Origin: Tissierellia bacterium
GTDB taxonomy: Bacteria; Bacillota; Clostridia; Tissierellales; Tepidimicrobiaceae
Length of the DNA stretch: 17,174 bases
NCBI GenBank assembly: GCA_012518745.1
Contig: JAAYRM010000139.1
Coordinates: 1 to 17,174, forward strand
Direction: 5' to 3'
The first letter of the stretch is position 1. Each line of letters opens with the position of its first letter. A program made the position numbers and the translations under genes. Below the pieces are notes generated by a model. That model saw only the letters and a list, made by a program, of their open reading frames with translations. It was not told where the DNA came from and did no database searches. Of this stretch, positions 12,792 through 17,174 are shown piece after piece.

Positions 12792-14910
12792 GCTTGTCTT
12801 TGATTGCGACAAAATAATTTCTTATACCTTCAAACATTCCAGCAGCTATATCTTCTCTAGTCTGCTGTCTCTTCAATAGTGCTAAGTCATTTGGATTGTT
12901 CATGAATCCAACTTCTACCAGCGCTGATGCTACATTCTGATCACGAAGTACTGCTAAGTCGCTATCATTATACAGTTTGTTGGTCTTTTGAGAAAATACG
13001 CTCTTCTTCTGCATCTCTGTATTCAATGTCCGAGCAAATAGTTCTCTTCCATCATCGTTATATCCATCATAATATACTACTAATTTATTATCGTCTGTTT
13101 CAACCTTCATCGTTGGACGATAATATACCCTAATTCCTGAAGCACTGGTTTGGCTATTAGCACCTGTGGAATTATTGTGGATGGATATAAATATTATATT
13201 GTGATATTCTTTTGCACGATCGAGCACATCTTTAAATTTTTTATTTATTTCAGCTTTCCTACTCTTTCCTGCAAGATTTGCGAGGTCGGCCTTGTGACCC
13301 TTGAGGGTTTGCAATTCAGATTTAAATTCACCTAGATCTTTTTGAAGGGACTTAAATTCTGCTAACCTTATTAGTTTTTTCTCTATATTCTCTAGTTGAT
13401 CTAACAGCCCTTCTGAATCTGGTTTTTCTTCGCCATTTGATTCAGTGTTTGGTTCACCATTTGATCCATCCTCTGGTGTCCCGGTTTCTTCCGAACCTTC
13501 TCCTGCATCGCCTTCTGATGTTTCCGGTTTTAATTCCTTCAATTTTTCTTCGATGATATTCATTATTTCCCCTAGGTTTTCTGAAATATCCATATCTTTC
13601 AGGTCTCCGAAACCTTGTTCTTCGGGCAATTCGTTTATCTTAACTGTAATTTCACCTTCTAGGCCCTCAATTTCACCATTCAATCCCTTAACGGTCACAC
13701 CAGATAGTCTTATATCCTCTTCAACCTTTGCTATATCATTTTTGACCCTTTTGATCTCCTCGTCTAGGACCTTCTCATTGACCTTATTAGCACGATTTTT
13801 CAATCCAGGATCAGTATCACCAGTACGGGTCATTATAACCTCTGCTCCCGCCTTTTTAAGCATCCTTTGAAGCCTTTTGGCTAGATCTAGAGTGAAGGTC
13901 TTTTCATAATGTCCATCCCTAACAGCACCTGGATCCTTTCCACCATGACCAGCATCAACTATAACCGTTGTGCCCTTTAAAGAATCCTTCTTTACCTCAT
14001 ATTCGACGAAGTTGTTGAGCCCAGGATCATTCTTAGGTGGATATAATGCAGCTATAGTGGCTGGTCCTACTATGCCATCTACGGCTAATTTCTTAGCTCT
14101 TTGAAACCTGACAACAGCATTATAGGTTAGGGTACCAAAGATACCATCTGCACTGCCAGCGTTATAACCTAATGCGTTCAGACGCTTCTGCAATGTAACC
14201 ACTTGAGAACCCCTATCGCCCATACGAATCAGCCCACTCAATGGTACATTATTGACCGGCGGTTTATGCTGAGGCGTGCTCGGTTTAGTAGGTGGTTTCG
14301 GTTTGCTACTACCGCTGCTTCCACTACTACCCGATGATGAAGAGCCACTAGGATATAGCTTAGCTATGGTAGCTGGTCCTACTATACCATCTACGGCTAA
14401 TTTGTTTGCTCTTTGAAATCTTACCACCGCATTGTATGTAAGAACACCAAAAATACCATCTGCACTGCCAGCGTTATAACCTAATGCATTTAAACGCTTC
14501 TGCAATGTAGATACCTGGGAACCTCTACTTCCCCTGCGCAATAGTCCAGTTATAGGTGCTTTACCACTGGATGAACTGCTAGATGAACCACCACTGCTTG
14601 TCCCTCCACCTCTCGAAGGTGTGGAGCCACCGTATAGTTTGCTCCTAGTAGCTGGTCCTACTATACCATCTACGGCTAATCCATTCCTCCTCTGGAAGTT
14701 CCTCACCGCATTCAATGTATTGGCGCCAAATATTCCATCCACACTACCGCAATTATAACCTAGACTATTTAGTTTTTGCTGAAGAGTTCTTACATCGGAT
14801 CCCCTACTACCCATTCTAAGCAATCGGTTAGATGAGGCATTTACCATGGGTGCAAAAGCTAGTACCATGATAATAACAACCAATGCAAGACTAATTTTCC
14901 TTCTATTCAT
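12769..14910 (-). CDS. Secreted N-acetylmuramoyl-L-alanine amidase with three peptidoglycan-binding repeats and a split catalytic domain
   Basis: Wall hydrolase that cleaves the bond between MurNAc and the stem peptide. Using ATG 14910 (GGGAGGTGA at ideal distance; ATG 14925 has no such site) it has 713 residues. Order: signal peptide about 1-25 (cleavage near MVNA/SS); three PG_binding_1 repeats at about 29-93, 121-187 and 225-291, joined by Ser/Gly- and Pro/Lys-rich linkers; then a zinc amidase_3 domain. Ligands and catalytic residues are H322 in DAGHGGKDPGA, E336 in GHYEKTF, H578 in SIHNNS and E666 in ALVEVGFMNN. Between RANKVNE (about 373-379) and the strand before SIHNNS lies an insert of about 185 residues: charged helices, an acidic Glu/Gly/Pro/Ser linker at about 463-500, then another long helix. 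The usual gap there is about 15 residues. It has its own promoter and terminator. Confidence 0.93.
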   Translation of the reverse strand: MNRRKISLALVVIIMVLAFAPMVNASSNRLLRMGSRGSDVRTLQQKLNSLGYNCGSVDGIFGANTLNAVRNFQRRNGLAVDGIVGPATRSKLYGGSTPSRGGGTSSGGSSSSSSSGKAPITGLLRRGSRGSQVSTLQKRLNALGYNAGSADGIFGVLTYNAVVRFQRANKLAVDGIVGPATIAKLYPSGSSSSGSSGSSGSSKPKPPTKPSTPQHKPPVNNVPLSGLIRMGDRGSQVVTLQKRLNALGYNAGSADGIFGTLTYNAVVRFQRAKKLAVDGIVGPATIAALYPPKNDPGLNNFVEYEVKKDSLKGTTVIVDAGHGGKDPGAVRDGHYEKTFTLDLAKRLQRMLKKAGAEVIMTRTGDTDPGLKNRANKVNEKVLDEEIKRVKNDIAKVEEDIRLSGVTVKGLNGEIEGLEGEITVKINELPEEQGFGDLKDMDISENLGEIMNIIEEKLKELKPETSEGDAGEGSEETGTPEDGSNGEPNTESNGEEKPDSEGLLDQLENIEKKLIRLAEFKSLQKDLGEFKSELQTLKGHKADLANLAGKSRKAEINKKFKDVLDRAKEYHNIIFISIHNNSTGANSQTSASGIRVYYRPTMKVETDDNKLVVYYDGYNDDGRELFARTLNTEMQKKSVFSQKTNKLYNDSDLAVLRDQNVASALVEVGFMNNPNDLALLKRQQTREDIAAGMFEGIRNYFVAIKDKLKNLLAS
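14038..14826 (-). repeat. Three peptidoglycan-binding repeat units in the amidase gene
   Basis: Coding repeats at about 14632-14826, 14350-14550 and 14038-14238. Units two and three are nearly identical at protein level (RLNALGYNAGSADGIFG then TYNAVVRFQRA, differing at a handful of positions), which points to recent internal duplication. Unit one is more divergent and instead resembles unit one of the neighbouring glucosaminidase gene. Confidence 0.88.
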
Positions 14911-14942
14911 TGAGTCACCTCCCATTTATAGATAGTATATAG

Positions 14943-14971
14943 ATTAGAACATATTTCATAAAATATGTCAA
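14943..14971 (-). promoter_or_regulatory. Sigma-A promoter of the amidase gene
   Basis: A perfect TTGACA (14966-14971), a 17-bp spacer and TCTAAT (14943-14948, five of six) on the minus strand, about 25-30 bases before the ribosome binding site. Confidence 0.82.
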
Positions 14972-14993
14972 TTTATATGGATTATCATCTTCT

Positions 14994-15015
14994 AAAAGGG
15001 GCCAAGGCCCCTTTT
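14994..15015 (-). terminator. Terminator hairpin after the glucosaminidase gene
   Basis: AAAAGGGGCC and GGCCCCTTTT (10-bp perfect stem, 2-base centre) lie 18 bp beyond the glucosaminidase stop. The T-tract on the minus strand is only four bases and lies within the stem arm. The strong GC stem still makes a terminator likely, possibly working both ways. Confidence 0.72.
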
Positions 15016-15033
15016 TAACATTCCATTCATATA

Positions 15034-16137
15034 TTATTTGTTCAAGATATCCTGTATTAACCTTTCGATATTATTTCCATATGCAGCACTCGGTGCCCAT
15101 TGTCCACCCAATGCTTTAAATGTCTTTGCTCTGCCGAATAGTTGTTCGAAATGTCTAGGATCGGTTGGCTTGCCCTTAGGATATCCCTTAGCACCCGCAT
15201 ATAATGCTAGATGCTCTACATGGGCTTGTATACCTTTTTCCCAGCTGGAGAATTTTTGATGAGCATTCGGATCGCTATCCCCGCCCCCTGTACTCGTCTT
15301 TATACCGCAAGGATTTTTATAGCTAGCATTTATAACCCCACCAAATTTACCGTAACCGGTCTCATGAGCTGCCTGTGCATAGGCCCCTTCTGGATTTACG
15401 CCTTCCTTTGGCGCTATATTCATATAGAGCCTAGCTAGACTTATAAATTCATTGGTGGCTCCTTGTCCTCTAGCCCAATCCTCCATCTGCTTTACACTAG
15501 ATCTAGTCTTAGATAGGATTGCAGTAGTTCCCGCCGGTTGTGCTGGTGGTTTACTACCACTACCTCCTGATGAGGAACCGCTAGGATATAATTTAGCTAT
15601 GGTAGCTGGTCCTACTATACCATCTACGACCAATTTCTGTGCCCTTTGGAATCTGACCACTGCGTTATATGTAAGGTTCCCGAAGATACCGTCCACACTA
15701 CCTGAATTATAACCCAATTGATTGAGACGGCTTTGTAACGTAGATACCTGAGAGCCCCTACTTCCCCTACGCAACAATCCCGTTATAGGTGCCTTGCTAC
15801 TGGATGAGCCTCCTGATGATCCACTGCCTGTCCCACCTTTTGGCGGTGTAGAGCTACCAAATAACTTGCCTCTAGTTGCAGGCCCTACTATTCCATCTAC
15901 AGCTAATCCATTCTTCCTCTGGAAATTCCTTACCGCATTCAATGTGCGATTTCCAAATATTCCATCTACGCTCCCACAATTATAGCCCGAGCTATTCAGC
16001 CTTTGTTGGAGAGTTCTCACATCGGAACCCCTGCTGCCAAGCCTAAGTAATCTATTAGATGAGGCATAGACGACGGAAGCAAAGGTCATCGTCACAATTA
16101 CTAGAATTAAAACGAAACTGATCACTTTTTTGTTCAT
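15034..16137 (-). CDS. Secreted glucosaminidase with two peptidoglycan-binding repeats
   Basis: Wall hydrolase predicted to cut the glycan strand at N-acetylglucosamine. Order in 367 residues: signal peptide about 1-25 (VVYA/SS), two PG_binding_1 repeats at about 28-93 and 119-185, Ser/Gly/Pro linkers after each, then a GH73-like glucosaminidase domain at about 215-365. Seen in the domain: EGVNPEGAYAQAAHETGYG at 245-263 with likely catalytic E259, SYKNPCGIK at 272-280, and a FSSWEKGIQAHVEHLALYAG stretch at 296-315. ATG 16137 follows AAGGGGGGTGA. The N-terminal half is a close paralogue of the amidase downstream, while the catalytic domain is unrelated. A distant possibility is another lysozyme-like fold, since the second catalytic residue is not obvious by eye. 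Confidence 0.9.
   Translation of the reverse strand: MNKKVISFVLILVIVTMTFASVVYASSNRLLRLGSRGSDVRTLQQRLNSSGYNCGSVDGIFGNRTLNAVRNFQRKNGLAVDGIVGPATRGKLFGSSTPPKGGTGSGSSGGSSSSKAPITGLLRRGSRGSQVSTLQSRLNQLGYNSGSVDGIFGNLTYNAVVRFQRAQKLVVDGIVGPATIAKLYPSGSSSGGSGSKPPAQPAGTTAILSKTRSSVKQMEDWARGQGATNEFISLARLYMNIAPKEGVNPEGAYAQAAHETGYGKFGGVINASYKNPCGIKTSTGGGDSDPNAHQKFSSWEKGIQAHVEHLALYAGAKGYPKGKPTDPRHFEQLFGRAKTFKALGGQWAPSAAYGNNIERLIQDILNK
15583..16056 (-). repeat. Two peptidoglycan-binding repeat units in the glucosaminidase gene
   Basis: Coding repeats at about 15859-16056 and 15583-15783. Each matches the unit in the same place of the amidase gene better than it matches its own neighbour: unit one shares the RGSDVRTLQQ and GYNCGSVDGIFG forms, and unit two shares APITGLLRRGSRGSQVSTLQ. 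Long identical DNA tracts near the VDGIVGPAT codons recur in both genes. Confidence 0.85.
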
Positions 16138-16158
16138 GTTGTCACCCCCCTTTAGTAA

Positions 16159-16187
16159 ATTAAACCATGTTTTAGAATGTATGTCAA
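16159..16187 (-). promoter_or_regulatory. Sigma-A promoter of the glucosaminidase gene
   Basis: A perfect TTGACA (16182-16187), a 17-bp spacer and TTTAAT (16159-16164, five of six) on the minus strand, immediately upstream of the ribosome binding site. It has the same architecture as the promoter of the amidase gene. Confidence 0.82.
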
Positions 16188-16224
16188 CCCAGATGTCTAG
16201 TATTATAGGACCAATCCTATTGGA

Positions 16225-17174
16225 CTATTGAAAATTTTTGGGTATATACCAATTCCTAATGTTTTTATATGGATTATGAAAACAAGGTTCTATATCCCCC
16301 TTCACCTTTTCATCTATTAATAATGCATTGTTTTTAAAATATAGGCTCACATATGGTAGGTCCTCTATTATAATTTTCTCAATTTCCCTATACGCCTCTA
16401 ACCTATTCCCTTCATTAGACTCACCAAAGGCTATCAATAGAGCCTCGTCCATTCCAGGATTCCTGTACCTTATGAAATTGGTTCCAGTTCTTATCTGGGA
16501 TGAATGAAATGCAAAGGATAGATCCTGAGCTGGAGATAGATGCCATCCGGTCAATGCCATATCAAAATTCCCCCTGGAAATTTGGTTGGTTACCTCCATC
16601 CACTGCGAATCTACCATCTCATCCGTAAGATTGTCTGGTACGCTTTCAGGATAATCCTTGATTATCTCTATGCCTATGTTCTCCAAATCCTCAGCTATCA
16701 TATCTGCTACCTTTAATCTTATGGGATTATAGGAATTGGTTATAAGCCTTAATGATATCCCTTCCGTTCCGATGCCCTCGATGATTTCCTTAGCCTTTGA
16801 AGGATCATATCCATAGGCATTCGCATGGTCGGATAATAGCCAAGAGTTCGGATGGATTGGTAGATCGGTCTGGGCCGCATGGCCTAGATGAACGTCCGAA
16901 ATTATAGACTGTCTATCTATCCCATAGGCTATCGCCTTCCGTAGGGCCCTCCCCTGCTCCCCGCTAAATACAGGATTGGAGAAATTGAAGCCTAGGAATT
17001 CATACCTCTCCGATATGAACTCTAAGACCCTTGCATTATCCCTTTGGTATCTTTCCCATTCATCGTCTGATGCCATAACCAAATTCAATTGACCGGTTTC
17101 GAAACCAGTTAATATCAACTCATCATCTTTGAATATCCTTCCTACTATGTAATCTATATATGGTCTTCCATCTC
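16225..17174 (-). CDS. ABC transporter substrate-binding protein, family 5 (peptide type); 5' end outside window
   Basis: Extracytoplasmic solute-binding lipoprotein-type component of a peptide or related ABC importer. The frame is open to the right edge, giving about 316 residues of the C-terminal part; an internal TTG at 17118 is not a start, because in-frame residues (GRPYIDYIVGRIF) continue upstream and fit the family. Seen: LGFNFSNPVFSGEQGRALRKAIAYGIDRQSI, the usual NxxxxPFxDxRVRqAi-Ay-iDR-like region, around visible residues 60-90; a lobe-II segment with YDPSKAKEIIEG; then FDMALTGW near the middle and the terminal ENLP-like IIIEDLPYVSLYFKNNALLID. The domain structure is intact up to the stop. 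The transported substrate cannot be told. No permease or ATPase gene is in the window. Confidence 0.87.
   Translation of the reverse strand, partial: DGRPYIDYIVGRIFKDDELILTGFETGQLNLVMASDDEWERYQRDNARVLEFISERYEFLGFNFSNPVFSGEQGRALRKAIAYGIDRQSIISDVHLGHAAQTDLPIHPNSWLLSDHANAYGYDPSKAKEIIEGIGTEGISLRLITNSYNPIRLKVADMIAEDLENIGIEIIKDYPESVPDNLTDEMVDSQWMEVTNQISRGNFDMALTGWHLSPAQDLSFAFHSSQIRTGTNFIRYRNPGMDEALLIAFGESNEGNRLEAYREIEKIIIEDLPYVSLYFKNNALLIDEKVKGDIEPCFHNPYKNIRNWYIPKNFQ

Noticed and set aside
14911..14925. Upstream ATG of the amidase gene
   Set aside because: No ribosome binding site precedes it, and the GGGAGGTGA that serves the next ATG lies inside the extra five codons; starting at 14910 also gives a standard signal peptide.
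14038..16056. Regularly spaced similar DNA segments as a CRISPR array
   Set aside because: They are in-frame coding repeats of peptidoglycan-binding domains, about 200 bp each, in two long open frames.
16205..16220. Hairpin ATAGGA/TCCTAT after the substrate-binding protein gene as a terminator
   Set aside because: The stem is only six base pairs, there is no T-tract, and an alternative overlapping pairing (CCAAT/ATTGG) exists; too weak to call.
17116..17118. TTG at 17118 as the start of the substrate-binding protein
   Set aside because: The frame stays open to the window edge with family-like sequence upstream, so the codon is an internal leucine and the gene is cut by the window.

Overview
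The window looks like chromosomal DNA from an anaerobic Gram-positive member of the Clostridia. This rests on AT-rich DNA with heavy AGG(Arg) and ATA(Ile) codon use, strong AGGAGG-type ribosome binding sites, an rnfCDGEAB operon, and the block NusG-II protein / Gx transporter / maf / radC / mreBCD / PBP2. The exact order or genus cannot be fixed from the sequence alone. Every gene I can support lies on the minus strand, so the window is described from right to left, in the direction of transcription.

Right part (17174-12769): the C-terminal two thirds of an extracytoplasmic peptide-type ABC transporter substrate-binding protein enters from outside the window. Two secreted cell-wall hydrolases follow, each with its own sigma-A-type promoter (TTGACA, 17-bp spacer) and a hairpin at its 3' end. 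One is a two-repeat peptidoglycan-binding protein with a glucosaminidase domain. The other is a three-repeat peptidoglycan-binding protein with a zinc amidase domain that is split by an insert of about 185 residues.

Middle (12722-11440): a single tRNA-Leu(GAG) with its own promoter, encoded CCA and terminator, then dinB (DNA polymerase IV).

Centre (11352-6184): a complete rnfCDGEAB operon for the ferredoxin:NAD+ oxidoreductase, an ion-pumping membrane complex. It has a promoter candidate, several dyad symmetries upstream, and a clear intrinsic terminator after rnfB.

Left part (6129-1): a second long transcription unit starts from a TTGTAA-17-TAAACT promoter. It carries a membrane-anchored NusG-domain-II protein, a Gx/heptaprenyl-diphosphate-synthase-I-like membrane protein, Maf, RadC, MreB, MreC, MreD and a class B penicillin-binding protein (PBP2 type) that runs off the left edge before its transpeptidase domain. 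Gaps between these genes are about 10-25 bp or slight overlaps, so the genes are probably co-transcribed. The theme is cell elongation and envelope synthesis, with a possible redox link through the NusG-II/Gx pair next to Rnf.

I saw no CRISPR array, insertion sequence, phage gene or defence system. Most of the window is a well-organised core locus. The least ordinary features are the insert in the amidase catalytic domain, the shared N-terminal halves of the two hydrolases, and palindromes in the rnf and dinB promoter regions.
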